Source: Scenedesmus sp. ARA3 (taxonomy: Eukaryota > Chlorophyta > Chlorophyceae > Sphaeropleales > Scenedesmaceae). From it: a DNA stretch of 64,000 bases. The translations under genes and the position numbers were made by a program. Of this stretch, positions 1 through 11,588 are shown one piece after another. Position 1 is the stretch's first letter, and every line of letters begins with the position of its first letter. The stretch spans positions 1-64,000 of the forward strand of contig RWJK01001142.1 of NCBI GenBank assembly GCA_004335835.1. Direction: 5' to 3'. Below the pieces are notes generated by a model, which was not told the DNA's origin, did not search any database, and worked only from the letters and a program-made list of their open reading frames with translations.

Positions 1-564
1 GCAGGCAAGCCTCGCCCGCATGCAGAACACGATTGAAAGCACATGCTACAACCTGAAGAAGCATGTGTTTTGCAATATGACTGCAGATCAAGCCCACACA
101 CTTGGGATGCAAGCAGAAGTACAGCACCTGATATCTGCGCCTTGCTGTACACGAGCGGTAATATGACAAGCCTACGTTCATCTTGCAAGCAGAACGCCTG
201 CAGTCACGCCCTAAACCTGTTTTTCTGTGACAACTACCTGTACCTTTCTGTGACAACTACCTGTACCAACCTGCTGGAGGCATGCAATAACTTGCCAACA
301 ACAGCCTGCTAGAACAGCAAAAAGAACAGCAACCTGTGCAAGCTCTGAAACCAAGACACCCTGCCAGGCCAAGACACCCTGCCAGGCCTGAACCCCTCAA
401 CACAGCCCCGAGTTAACACACCAGCTGCATAGCACCGCTGGCCGCCAGCTGATACACAACAAGACAAACACCACCAACATCATCAGCAATACGTCTTATA
501 ACAAGCCACAGCAATGACATCACACCCATAACATGCACGTAACAAGTAACAAGCATGTAACACA
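1..564. other. Left edge: 3' flank of the DUF4864-like gene
   Basis: Short direct repeats only: TTTCTGTGACAACTACCTGT at 221 and 245, and AAGACACCCTGCCAGGCC at 353 and 370. No coding structure recognised and no TGTAA found for the neighbouring gene. Confidence 0.5.
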
Positions 565-2088
565 TCAGCAGCCGATCTGCAGTGCCTTGATGACTGCGGG
601 GTCCTTGATGGGTGTGACGTACTCCACCAGCCAGCAGTCCTTGTACAGCCCATCCAGCTGGCGCGTGGCCACCCAGATGAACAGGCTGGAGCCTGCAACG
701 GCAGCAGCAGCAGCAGGAGCAGCAGCAGCAGCTGAAGTGAGACAGACAAAGCGGCAGCAGCTCGGATACTTTTGTGGATGCTGGCTACAGGTAATGAAAG
801 TGAAGCGTGCAGGGGCCAGCATCCAAACACAAAACCACATCGATCCATCCCTGAATCAAACCAACCACAACAGCAGGCCACTCACCGCCTTGGTAGCCCG
901 TGACGCTGAACACCTCCAGGTATGTGCTGGCGTTGCTGTGCGTGCGGTGGATGCTGCTGGCAGACTTGTGCGCCAGCACCGGCTGGTAGCGGAAGTCGGC
1001 CTGCGGGTGCAGCAGCAGCAGTTCAAAGGCCCTTCATGTGGCGATTGGCAGCATGTGTTCCAGTGCAGAGGATACAGCTGCAGCTCAGCAGTTGCATTAT
1101 GCTGTTGTGTTGTACATAACGGAGTGCTGCAATGCTTGTTACGCAGCTGCTGCAGTAGCACTGCTGCTGTTGCACCAGCTGGAGACAGCCACACCCACAA
1201 TCTGCGCAGCCCTCACCTGCATGGCTGCCCTGAAGCGCTCACGCGTGCCTGCCACTGCACGGCCCACGGGTGATGTCAGCGCATATGCGACGTCAAAGTC
1301 GCAGTCCCTGCAGCACGCCAAGCAGCAACACCACACGGAGACGACGTCAGGATCACTACGAGTTCCTCTCTGAAAGTGGGCCACCGGAAAAAAGTGGAGC
1401 CCGGTCAAAGCAAGCTACAACATTTGCGCACATGTCGTCAGCACTCCATTGCCATGGCAGCAGCAGCAGCAGCAGCAGCGCGCGCACCTGAAGGCCTGGA
1501 CTTGTGCTGCCACGACTGCCTCCGGTGGGTTTGCTGGCGTGATGGCCTCCAGGGGTTCAGGGTGCAGTGGCTCGCCTGACACGCGGCTGAGCACCCATGG
1601 CTGCTTGTTGGGGTGCTTGCTGTAGCCACTCCTGCAGGCGCAGCGCGGGCAGTAATGCTATAAATGTTTAATGCCGTGATAAGTGCATGCACTTGTGAGT
1701 TCAGGCAATACACATGACGGGACAAGCATATGGAAGAATGCCGTGTGAACGAAAGCACCACTGCGGGGTACTAATTAATGCAGCTAGCACCTGTTGTGAC
1801 TGCCTGCCAATCCATCTGCCTGCATTTGTATTATACATTACACTTTTAGTAAAACCGAAGCGCATAAATGCGTACAGCACTGGCTTCTCACTTGAGCTCC
1901 TGCTGGCTGCGCAGCTTCAGTGTGAAGGTCAGCACGCACTTCTCGCCCCACAGGCTGGTGCTGCAGCAGCGCTGCACAAACAGCTCCGGCGACAGCAGCA
2001 TGCTGCTCAGCGGCTCCAGGCTGGCGGGCCTGCAGGGTACAAAATAGTGGAGACAAGATGCGAGGTTCAGTCCTGCACAATGGATGAT

Positions 2089-2120
<32 letters not shown>

Positions 2121-3414
2121 CGGCATGCTGCTCAGCGCCTCAATGATGGCAGCCTGCAGGGAGCAGGCCACCACACACCAGCAATTTGATGATGGGCATC
2201 GTTTATAGCATACCCAGCATGCGTGCTGTGTGCGCCACAGCTGCAGCAAAGACGGCAGCACTCGACCTGCTGCTGTGTTGCTGGACTAGTCAGCTATTCT
2301 ATCAACTGTTCTAGCTGAGGGGCAGTGTGCCTGCAGCTGCGTTGCACAGCCAAAGCTACCAACTCCTGAGCACTGCCACAGTCTACTGAGCTGCTGTGTA
2401 CAGCTGCTGCTGCGCGTTGAGCTGCGAGAGCGCACTCTGCCGCTGCTGCTGTTGCCAAGCAAAAAGATCCTTCTATCAATGAATATAACAGATACGATAA
2501 GCAAAACCCACTGGTCAAAAACGCAGTATGCACCTGCTCAGCACCAGGTGGCGCATGGCGTAGCTATCCAGTAGGTGGCGAGCATCATCACCAGCCTGAG
2601 CTGCATCCAGGATAGCTGTGAAGTCCGGCACCAGAGATGACGGCCGCACTGGCGGCAGCGGCAAGCCATCGCTGTACTGCTTGGCTGGCTCCCATGCGTA
2701 ATCCCCTGAGTCCATGGGGCCTGGATTACTCCCAGGCACTGGGCATGGCGGTGCAGCTGCTGGGAAGTAGCTGTGTGGGTCGTGCACGGAGCGCTGCTGC
2801 TGCTGCTTCTGCTGCTGCGCGAGATGCTGGGCTTCGCGCTTCTGCCAAGCCACCTGCGCCTCGTGCTGCCTGTTGAGGGTGGCAAAGACATTGTCACATG
2901 CGATGTGTGACGGTGCATGGTGCATATGGCACAGCAGACTCTGCTCTGAGAGCAGCAGTGTGTGTTGACTGATGCTGCATGGCAGGAACAGCCGCAAGTT
3001 CCGCAGCCAGTGCTCAGCTGGCAGCTTTACATGTAACCCAAACAGGTTCATTGTCTTCTGCAGCAGCAAGCAGGCGAACAAGCTCTCGCATAAAGCGGCA
3101 CGACACTCTCGGCAGCAAGGCACGCACCTCACCACCGCCTTCACCACATTCAGCTCAGCCATGTAGGGAATGAGACCCTCGAGATCATGACGTTTTAGTA
3201 CATCCAAAATGGCTTGGAAGTGGCTGGTGGCTGCTTGTAGCATCAGGTCTGCCTGCTGCGACACCGTCTCTGTCTTGTTGCTGGCATGCAGCCTGTGCTG
3301 CTGCTTGATGAGTTGGTGATTGAACCTGGTGGGAATGTGCACATGGCGCGGAAGCTGTGGCTGCCGGCGGGCTGAACTGCAATGCTGAAAACACGCCCTC
3401 CTCGAGAGCAGCAT
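565..3414 (-). CDS. Plastid-type protein with DUF4864-like C-terminal domain, 7 exons
   Basis: Exons read on the minus strand: 3414-3133, 2865-2534, 2029-1892, 1631-1488, 1307-1217, 1000-886, 692-565. They join in frame to 409 aa ending in TGA. The N-terminus (MLLSRRACFQHCSSARR...) is Arg/Ser-rich and lacks acidic residues, like a chloroplast or mitochondrial transit peptide. An in-frame ATG lies further upstream at 3525, so the start is a choice. The middle is Gln-rich. The last 120 residues (from RDCDFDVAYALTSP, through YQPVLAHKSAS, to SLFIWVATRQLDG and CWLVEYV) resemble the DUF4864 pattern: an 'xDxxxAYxFASPxxR' helix, then beta strands ending in W-x-(L/A)-x-RQ. That domain assignment is from memory and moderate. 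A partial copy of exon 3 lies in the preceding intron at about 2115-2160. No molecular function can be given. Confidence 0.55.
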
Positions 3415-4740
3415 CTTTCCCACGCTGCAAGCTGCGAAGCAAAAACTGCAGGGATGTATCGACGAACTCCGGGTTGGTTGGCTCCTATGGATGCACTGAT
3501 ATGCCGGAGTGCCGAGTGAGAACACCAGGTGCGAATACGATTGATCAGGGGGTCCGAGTCAACAGTTGATCTGTTTCAAATCCTTATACGAACGAATCTG
3601 AAGTTGAAAACATCTGAACAAAGGTTTGGTGTCCAGCTTGTCATACTCGGGTTGAGGTGTCTGCTGCAAAATTTGCAACGTCAAATCCGTTGCAAGCAGC
3701 TCCAGGTAACGCACCTGCAAGGTTGCATCCTGCCCTACACACACCAGTTGCCTGAGGCATTGCCGCTGTGTCCACAGGACCAGGGCTGCCGCAAAGTTCA
3801 TGACTCACACCCAGCAGCACTGAGCACGCAGCTGTCAGCTGCTCTGTGACCAGGGCCACGGCTGCCATAGAGCCAACTACACCCAATGCAAAGATTCCAA
3901 ACTAACCGGTGAGGCCCACATGCAATGAGTAGGCACATGGGGATGCATAGGCGCACCAGGTCTGTGCCTGCAGACAAAATTTTCAGACCCCGTGGGTGGG
4001 CGACCGTACGGCCACGCGTGGTCGTGGTCTGCCGGCGACAGTCTCCTGCAACACCGTGTTGCAGTGACTGCTGCATGCGACATGTGCTGGCAGCTGCCCA
4101 ATATGTCGCATGAAAACAGCTCACTTCCAGAACCTACGAACATTCACACGCATATGCCAGTGAAAGTACGACACAAATGACAGGCAACATCATGCTGACA
4201 TGCACTACGCCTGCTCAGGCTGCTACCAGCCAGCCCCACACCCCACCAAAAACAGCAGCGGTAAGAACTCCGCGCGTGTGTTATGCTCTAGCTATACAAC
4301 TGGCCGCACCAGTACAATCTGGTGTGTTGCAGGCGCAAGACAACAAGACCCAGAGCTCAAAGCAACAACTATGAGACAGAGCTAAGCCACAACCGCCTGC
4401 ACACGGTGTGGAAATGCAATTGTCAACTCCACTGCTACCCTGGAAAAAGCACCCGCCAGGCTGAAGCACAAACACGCGATAACAGCAGCAGGCAGCATTA
4501 CAAAGCCAAGCAGCAGCCCTGCTTGGCAATAGCGACAGGCATGGGTCAAGCAGCATGCGATTGATTTTGCATCATAACCCTGCGTGTGTCACTCCACAGC
4601 CACTTTTACAGTGTGAACAAGGCCCTAATTCCAGTCCTTCTTACTCCACTGCCACGTCACTGATGGCGCGCAGTGTGCACCAGCTGCCCTGAATGCCAAT
4701 GTCACAAGGTGAACAAGGCAGGCACTAATTCCTGTCCTTC
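3415..4740. other. Intergenic: 5' flank of the DUF4864-like gene and 3' UTR of the pseudokinase gene
   Basis: No exon chain could be supported on either strand. A minus-strand open frame at 3559-3801 is protein-like in parts but has no recognisable domain and no clear splice partners. The right end (4606-4740) is the probable 3' UTR of the kinase-like gene. It includes a short copy of that gene's last codons at 4634-4670. Confidence 0.5.
4606..4610 (-). terminator. TGTAA polyadenylation signal of the pseudokinase gene
   Basis: TGTAA on the minus strand (TTACA on plus), about 130 nt past the stop at 4741. TGTAA is the usual polyadenylation signal in chlorophyte nuclear genes. Confidence 0.6.
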
Positions 4741-5540
4741 TCACTCCACTGCCACGTCGCTGATGGCAGGCAGGAAGAATCGTGCCGTGCGCAGCAGCTG
4801 CCCTGCCGGCTGGCTGCCCTTCAGCAGCTGCCCCAGCAGCTCCCAGCCCGAGCCGTCGCGCTCGTCCATGAACTCGACAAAGCCGCCAAAGTTGTCCTCG
4901 TCCTGCAACACATGGGCAAAGTAACACAACAGAAGTTGTTGACAGAGAGATTGCATTTTGCATGTTGTGAGGAGCTTTGCTCAGGAGCTCCAGCCCGCGC
5001 CCTCCCACGCGTTGATGACAAGTAACCCGCCTCGTCCTGCAGGCCAATTGAAATGAAGCACAGCACAACTGTCAGCAGCTGGCCCAGCAGCTCCCAGCCA
5101 GCGCCGTCGCGCTCATCCATAAACTCGACAAAGCCGCCAAAATTGTCCTCGTCCTGCACACATGGGCAAAGTAACACAACAGAAGTTGTTGACAGAGAGA
5201 TTGCATGTTGTGAGGAGCTTTGCTCAGCTGCTCCAGCCCGCGCGGAAAGCGCGTTTATGAAACAATGAAGCCGCCTCTTCCTGCAGGCCAATTGAAATGA
5301 ATCACAGCACAACTGTCAGCAGCTGGCCCAGCAGCTCCCAGCCAGTGCCGTCGCACTCATCCATGAACTCGACAAAGCCACAGGTCCAAAGTTGTCCTCG
5401 TCCTGCAAGCAAGCAAAAGTCCAAGGTAAAGCCTGATGTGTGTTGCGCTCAGCCAAACAAACTCGACAAAGCCACAGAAGTCAGTGTTCAGCCATGAACG
5501 CAATGAAGCCAACAAAGTTTTCCTCGTCCTGCAGGCCAGC
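4634..5540 (-). repeat. Tandem partial copies of pseudokinase exon 9
   Basis: The 5' part of exon 9 with its acceptor (DEDNFGGFVEFMDE...) recurs at about 5073-5163, 5317-5405 and, very short, 5515-5535. The intronic stretch beside it is also repeated (4909 and 5157), giving a unit of about 248 bp. A 3' UTR copy of the terminal codons sits at 4634-4670. Only 4902-4741 keeps the whole exon. Confidence 0.8.
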
Positions 5541-8500
5541 AAGAGATACATGTACAGTGAGTGACTGACTTAAGATTGCATGCAGACATACTCTGCCCGC
5601 CTTCTGTATGTCGCAAGAGGGGCCGTCAACCAAATCTCAGCACATGCGCAATGTTAACCAGTCAGATAGGCCAGTCACATGCCATGCTTCTACCCTACCT
5701 GCAGGCAGTACTCCTTGAAGAGGCCGATGTCCTCGTGGAACACATCAAACAGCAGCCGCCAGAACTGTAGCGCGCAGGCATTGACAACACTTTCAAATCA
5801 TGCCGCGCACCTGCAGGCAGTACTCCTTGAAGAGGCCAATATCCTCATGAAAAACGTCAAACAGCAGCCGCTTCAGTGCAGGCACCTCCAGCACCTCGCT
5901 GCCCGCAGCAGCAGCGCCCACCATGAACACCTCAGCCAGCAGCAGCCCCGCAGCCTGCAGCGTAAACAATGCAGCAGCAATGTGCGGAACCAGCAGCGTA
6001 AAAACAGGCAAGCAAAGCGTGACCTGATGCTGCGTGCGGCACTGGCAGCAGCAACTGGCCAATGACTGTGGCAGCACAGCTGGTAGGAGCAATCGAAAGA
6101 GCAGACTCAGCAGCAGCAGTTGGCAAGAGCCAGATGAGTGCTGTTCATCTTACGCGGCATCTGGCTGTTGTTCACAACACAAGGATGAATCTGTTGCAGC
6201 AGAAAGCACTGTTCAAGCCTGGTACATCCAGGTAAGGCGGCAGAAGCTTGCACACATGTTGCATCTGTACAGCTGCGGTGCCTTGAACTCGGCGCCTTCC
6301 CCAATTGGCATCCACCACAGTTATACATCGCCCGCTGCAAATACCCCTCTGTCCCAAACACATTGTCTCCCGAACCCCTATGTTCAGCCACGCTGCGTCG
6401 CACCTGCAGGTCTTGTTGCCGCTGCAACAGCCCGTCTGTGTCTTCAATGTTCTGCCGCGGCGCGCCACCGCTGCTGCTGCTGCTGCTGCTGTCGTCTCCT
6501 GCAGACAGCAGCAGAGAAGGCACAGCCTCTTGTGAGTGCCATTCACTTTTGTGCAGTGCATGCCACAGCATGCCAACACTTTCCAAGTCGGATACATACT
6601 GTGCCAACCACTTTGCTTGCACGCTTACAGGCAAATGCAATCTCTCTGCCAACAATAGGCAACCGCGCTTGAACCGACAAGTGGTTGGGAAACTACATTG
6701 TGCACGCTTTAATGCCTGATGCAGACAGGTCCTCAGGCACTTGACAACCTCATCACTAATGTATCCTACTAGCAAAGATGGGTGCAAAGTTCAGGTATCT
6801 GTCCTACACAATTTACCCATCCTTCTCAGTAGGATACAAAGTTAGCCAGGCTAGGCCTGTTTGCATGACCCCCCCTGTAATCACATAGTCAACATGCCTT
6901 CGCTGCTTGTGAGTATTAGTTACGTCCTCACCTTCAGACAACTCCTCCAAGGGTGGTCATACAGCCGAGCCAGCCCAAAGTTGTCCAGCTTCACCAGCAG
7001 CCGGTCAGCCTCCTTATTCTCCAATGTGTTGACAACAACACAGGTGTCAACACAACAAGCCATAATATCCCGAGGCAACCTCAGGAAATCAACATCACCA
7101 ACAATTTGACCCTAGACATCTAGAACTGTCCACGCTTCTGCTGTCTTTGCAAAGGGTGGGCAACACCAACTCACCTTCCGACAAATCCTCCAATGGGTGG
7201 TCATACAGCCGCGCCAGCCCAAAGTTGTCCACCTTGACCAGCAGCCGATCTGCCTCCTTATCTTTCACTGTATTCACAACCACGCAGCCCGGGCCAAGCC
7301 CGCAATGTGCCACGCCGCGCGAGTGGCAGTAGCTCAGCGCTTGCAGCAGGCCCTGCGCAATGCGCTGCAGAAGTGTGCGGCGCGATCGCAGCGCGAGCGC
7401 GACAGCTTGTTCCCTGCAGTCAAGAAGACAACAGCGCAACAAAAGTATCATGCACGCTGATGTCACATTATCAGGCTGTGATTTGCTGCTCTTGGCTGTG
7501 ACATTGCAGCGGTGTTGAATAGCTGTTGCCAGGTCCAGCAGGCTCTGCACAATGCACTGCAGCAGTGTGCGGCGCTAGTGGCTGCCTGCATTTTAATTCA
7601 CTTCTTCATGAACATGCTGCTGGGGCCAGTTGGCTCTTCCGGCAGCTCCATTTGCTGCACAGCAAGCGCCAGCGGCCGCAGCCCCAAACCCTAATCAACA
7701 TCTTAACACCCCGATACTTGACAAAACTCACTTCTTCATGAACATGCTGCTGAGGCCTGTGGGCTCTTCTGGCAGCTCCATCTGCTGCAGGGCCAGCGCC
7801 AGCGGCCGCAGCCCCTCAACCCCCAAACCCTAATCAACATCCCAACACCCCGGTACTTTGCAAAACTCACTTCTTCATGAACATGCTGCTTAATCCGGTG
7901 GGCTCCTCTGGCAGCTCCATCTGCTGCAGGGCCAGCGCCAGCGGCCGCAGTCCCTCAAACTTGTACACCAGCCACAGCGTGTCAGCGGGGTTGTCGCATA
8001 GCTCGAAAGCCTCATCACTAGGGGGTGCTTCGAGGTACCCGAGCAGCCGCACGGCTGGGCAGCTGCTGTCGGGTTCCTTGGCTGCTGCCTGCAGGGTGAT
8101 AACGGGAAAGTGGGGGCGGGAGCAACGGCGACATGTTGGTGATGTTGACAGAGCAGCAGCGTGCGCATGTGCCTCACAAACAGCTGGGCAGCTGGAGCGG
8201 GCTCCTTGGCGGCGGACAGCAGGGGCAGGGCCAGCAGCCGATGTCATGCCAACACAGACAAACGTCAACCCTTGCGCTACTCATACCAAAGATGCAAGCA
8301 GCTGCCGTCACGGCGCATGTGTACACACCAGTAACAGCACTTCGCACACTTACTGCACCAAGCGAACAGCGAGCCCACCTGCCACTTCTCCTGCGGCAGC
8401 GCCCCGCACAGCCGCTTCTGCACCAGCAGCTCATTCTTGGCTATGCTCCTTGCACTGGGCAGGTACTCCCGCAGCTGCACAGTCACAGGCTCCTGGTACG

Positions 8501-9593
8501 GCAGCCCACTGATGTAGCACGCATGCACTTTGCATGCATATATACTTGCGGGCAACCCAACCTCCTGCACTATCTACCACCCAAATTGCACGATACAAGC
8601 CTGCAAAGAAAGCCCACCTGCCACTTCTCCTGCGGCAGCGCCCCGCAGAGCCGCTTCTGCACCAGCAGCTCGTTCTTTGCAACGCCCCGGGCACTGGGCA
8701 GGTACTCCCGCAGCTGCACAGTCACAGGGCCCTGGTAGGGTAGCCCGCTGATGTAGCGCGCTGCATACACCAGGATGCTTGGGGCGTCCAGGGCTGGCGT
8801 GTTTCTGCTGGCAGTTGAGCTGCCCGAGGCTGGCTGAGAAGTTGCCGCGTCCTGTTGCAAGGGTGACAAGGAATAACATGTTACATAGCAGCAAACGTAA
8901 CGCAGCACGGCAAGGTGTGGGAGAAAGTTGTCCAGTTGCTCATGAATGCAAAGATGCTTGGGGCGTCCAGCGCTGGCGTGTTCCTGCCGGGAGTTGAGCT
9001 GCCGGAGGCTGGCTGCCAGGTTGCCGCATCCTGTGAGATGCGTGACAAGCAACAGGTTGTGACATATTTATGTGACATAGTACAGCAGATGTGAGAGGAG
9101 GCACATGTGAAAAAGGATGCTTGGGCTAGCGTGTCCCTGCCAGGAATGCAGCTGCGACAACTGGGCTGGGAGGACTACTGGCCAGCTGTATATCACGACA
9201 GCTGGCAAGCCGTTATGCGGCAGCTGACCCACCTGCATGCCTAACCGACCCAGCAGCTTCATGATGGCAAAGTCCTTGATAAGTCAGCAAGGCAGCAGCA
9301 CATGCCCTTGACAAGTCAGCAACATCAAGGTCAAGCACACTGCTTGTTGGTGTTGGTGGTGCAAGCTGCATGTCACCAGGTGGGTGTATCTGCTGCTGTT
9401 ACATCAACTTTCACAATGTGTGATGGAGTAGGATTGTGGATGTGTCACAGATGACAGTTCACCGCTTGCGGCAGATGTCGCAGCAGAGGTCGCAGTCTGG
9501 GCACACAGCAACGCACTGTTACCGCTGCCTCGCTGCTGCTGCTGCTGCTGCTTCCGTTCCCACCGCTGCTGCTTCCGCTGCTGCTGCTGCTGC

Positions 9594-9635
<42 letters not shown>

Positions 9636-10587
9636 CTCTGACCTGTGGGATGAAGCCGCGCTCATCCGGCACCTCCTCTATGACCTCCAGCGTGGACATT
9701 GCGTTCTGCGGGTCAAAAGGCACACAACAAAAAATCAAGAGGATATGTTGCTACCATGCTTGCATGCAACTGCGGGAGCAGAGGCACACACAAGGTGTGC
9801 TAGGCACATCAGCAGACTGCTGGACTGCTTACATGCACCCAAGTGCATCCCTACTGTCACCAAGTGCATATCACAGCCACAGGTAGTCAGCAGCAAACCT
9901 CTGTGAGCAGCTACTGCTGTAATCTGCTAGCATGGCTCTGCGCACACGTTCAAGCAGGGCAAGCTGTATACTTTGAGCTGGATTTGAGGTTCATCAGAAT
10001 GCTTGTACGTGCTGCAAGTGCAGACCAATGCGACATGTGCATGGTCACCAATGCGCCTGCGCCAGTACAGCTGTCACTGGTCAAGACAAGTATCTGCGCT
10101 GTGGCTCGTCGTGGGTACTTGACGATGCTCTGAACAGCTCAATGATCAACAGGCCAGGCCACAAGTGTGCAGGCCAGAAGTGTGCGGCACTCACTATTTC
10201 CACCGGCAGTCCTGCTCCTACAGGCGTTGCCTCTTCCATACTTGCAAATGCCCGCACAATCTCTGCTGCTGACGGCATGTCACTGTCTGTGCTGCCTGCG
10301 TCTGCATCCGCGCTCAAGAGTGGCAGGTCCTGCTCATCGAAGCTTGCGCGCATCTCTACTGCTTTAGCTGACAGGAATGCAGCTAGCTGGTCGATGTCTG
10401 GCTTGGGTGCTTCTGCATCGTCATCCCCTGCTGTTGCACGTGCCAGCACTGCTCTGCTGCTGCTGCTGCTGGTGGTGCTGCTGCTGCTGAGTATCAAGCG
10501 GTTGGCTGTTGGTTTGCAGGTGTTGTGGCAGCAGCTACGGGGCTGAGCATGGCGAGTGAGCTGCTTGGTGTGCTGCAGCAGCAACAT
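4741..10587 (-). CDS. Chloroplast-targeted kinase-like protein, predicted pseudokinase, 9 exons
   Basis: Exons on minus: 10587-10222, 9705-9643, 9274-9233, 8851-8618, 8088-7871, 7413-7175, 6498-6404, 5954-5811, 4902-4741. All phases join, giving 520 aa. Exon 1 encodes a basic, Ser-rich transit-like peptide. Exons 4-9 follow a protein-kinase plan. VTVQLREYLPSARG with NELLVQKRL looks like beta3 and helix C, with Arg where the ATP lysine belongs. LLGYLEAPP...LWLVYKFEG looks like beta4/beta5 and hinge. GLLQALSYCHSRGVAHCGLGPGC matches the catalytic-loop region, with HCG instead of HRD. VKVDNFGLARL matches the DFG region, with NFG. The C-lobe has LLLAEVF...LKRLLFDVF and ends DVAVE. Loss of the beta3 Lys, HRD Asp and DFG Asp predicts a catalytically dead or atypical kinase fold. 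It is divergent from the ClpR gene, which is also plastidic. Most of its introns carry partial exon copies. Confidence 0.72.
5696..5770 (-). repeat. Partial copy of pseudokinase exon 8 (3' edge)
   Basis: Copies the end of exon 8 (FDVFHEDIGLFKEYCLQ region at 5811-5870) with a few substitutions. It lies downstream of the real exon in the next intron. Confidence 0.75.
6929..7050 (-). repeat. Partial copy of pseudokinase exon 6 (NFG region, 3' edge)
   Basis: Near-copy of 7175-7290 encoding the KVDNFGLARLYDHP region plus the donor. It lies downstream of the real exon on the minus strand. It keeps a donor-like ACCTTC/TCAC context but lacks the exon's 5' half. Confidence 0.8.
7600..7870 (-). repeat. 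Two partial copies of pseudokinase exon 5 (3' edge), units of about 130-139 bp
   Basis: The block beginning CTTCTTCATGAACATGCTGC on plus occurs at 7601, 7731 and 7870. The copy at 7870 belongs to the complete exon. The other two hold only the last 70-80 nt (LALALQQMELPEEPTG region) plus the donor and intron start. Confidence 0.85.
8371..9170 (-). repeat. Partial copies flanking pseudokinase exon 4
   Basis: A 3'-edge copy at 8371-8520 repeats the exon end (YISGLPYQ...EKWQ) about 239 bp downstream of the real one. 5'-edge copies at about 8953-9033 and 9115-9170 repeat the exon start (NTPALDAPSIL region). Only 8851-8618 is complete. Confidence 0.85.
9535..9640 (-). repeat. (CAG/CTG)n run in a pseudokinase intron
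   Basis: About 100 bp of near-perfect CTG triplets on plus, interrupted by TTCC. It directly follows the exon 2 donor of the pseudokinase gene. Open frames across it (poly-Ala, poly-Ser) are artefacts of the repeat. Confidence 0.85.
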
Positions 10588-11588
10588 TGGGCCTGTGGCA
10601 CACGCTCAGGGCGTGTCAGCGGGATCGACGGTGAGGACGCTTCAACACGTAAAGCGATATATTGTGTGTTGATGTGCTGGCAGACTATGCTGAATGCGAG
10701 CAGTGGCCTGCAGTTTCGTTCAACCGTAGTAGAAGTACAGGTCCCGAGCTGTTTAGTACAGTGGCTCCTCGATGCTCTGCAGTTTCAGCGTTTTCTCAGC
10801 GTACGAGTCTCGGCTGAGCGCGCTGCATGTTCCTACTCAGTATGACGACGGTGATGATCTGGCACTGTTAGTGTGGGTGGGTGTGAGATACTTGTTATTG
10901 GCCGAAACACAAGCAGCCTGCTAGCAGGATGAGGCATTTTCAATAGAATGTCGTGGGGATGTGCTACAAGCTTGCAAAGGTCCACGTCACAGTGGCACAT
11001 GCCCAGCTGGAGGACTTTGGACAGCTGGCAGCCTGCCAGGGCAGGCCCCTGAGGGCTGCTGGCAAGACATGCTCATCACTGAACTAGCCAGTTGTATACA
11101 AAATACAACCCAACATGCATCTGAGACAGCTGGTACAAGCGCCTGATAATCTATCCTGGTTTGGAAGTCTGCACAAGTTGAAAGCGACTCGGGGCCATGG
11201 AATGGCACGTGCTTGACACGTACCGTGCCATTGTGAGGTGTGTTGCCACAGCAACTGCCCTGCACGGCTGCACAAGGCTTTGCTTGAGCAGAAACGGGCT
11301 TCCTGCGCACTGCCTGCCCACTTGCGAGCCAAGGGTTGTTCATGTGAGCAGGGACCTGTGGCTCTGTGCTGGGGTTTTCCGGGCAAGGTTGCTGATCGCT
11401 CTGCAGGCGTTTTCACGTGCTGTAAAAAATTCTATTAAGAATGCTGAGCTGCCAATGGGCTGCTGCTGAACTGCCATAGCGTCACCACTGAAGCGTTCCT
11501 GCGTTGGAGCTCGACCCACACTTACAAACGACATTGATAGTTTGAGAACAAAGTAAAATAAGCACGCAGTTGACAGGCGCAGGGGATC
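10588..11588. promoter_or_regulatory. Divergent intergenic region between pseudokinase (-) and ClpR (+) genes
   Basis: About 1 kb separating two divergently transcribed genes, both predicted plastid proteins, so it should hold both promoters. No clear TATA box was seen. It contains a hairpin-capable inverted repeat (11202-11233). No exon was found here. Confidence 0.5.
11202..11233. promoter_or_regulatory. Inverted repeat in the divergent promoter region
   Basis: Perfect 9-bp arms AATGGCACG and CGTGCCATT enclose a 14-bp loop. The loop contains a further ACGTG/CACGT pairing, ACGTG being the G-box core. It lies about 360 bp upstream of the ClpR start codon. A regulatory role is inference only. 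Confidence 0.4.

Noticed and set aside
533..1273. 246-aa plus-strand frame
   Set aside because: Shadow of the minus-strand DUF4864-like exons and their introns; the minus exons have matching phases and splice sites.
1825..1892. Gene end at 1889 (ELK-TGA followed by TGTAA) splitting the first gene in two
   Set aside because: The apparent stop is the donor GTGAGA. Splicing to 1631 restores a perfect frame (ELKSGYSKHPNKQ), so the TGTAA at about 1845 is intronic.
6034..6672. 212-aa plus-strand frame
   Set aside because: Antisense of pseudokinase exon 7 and flanking introns; Cys runs come from CTG triplets.
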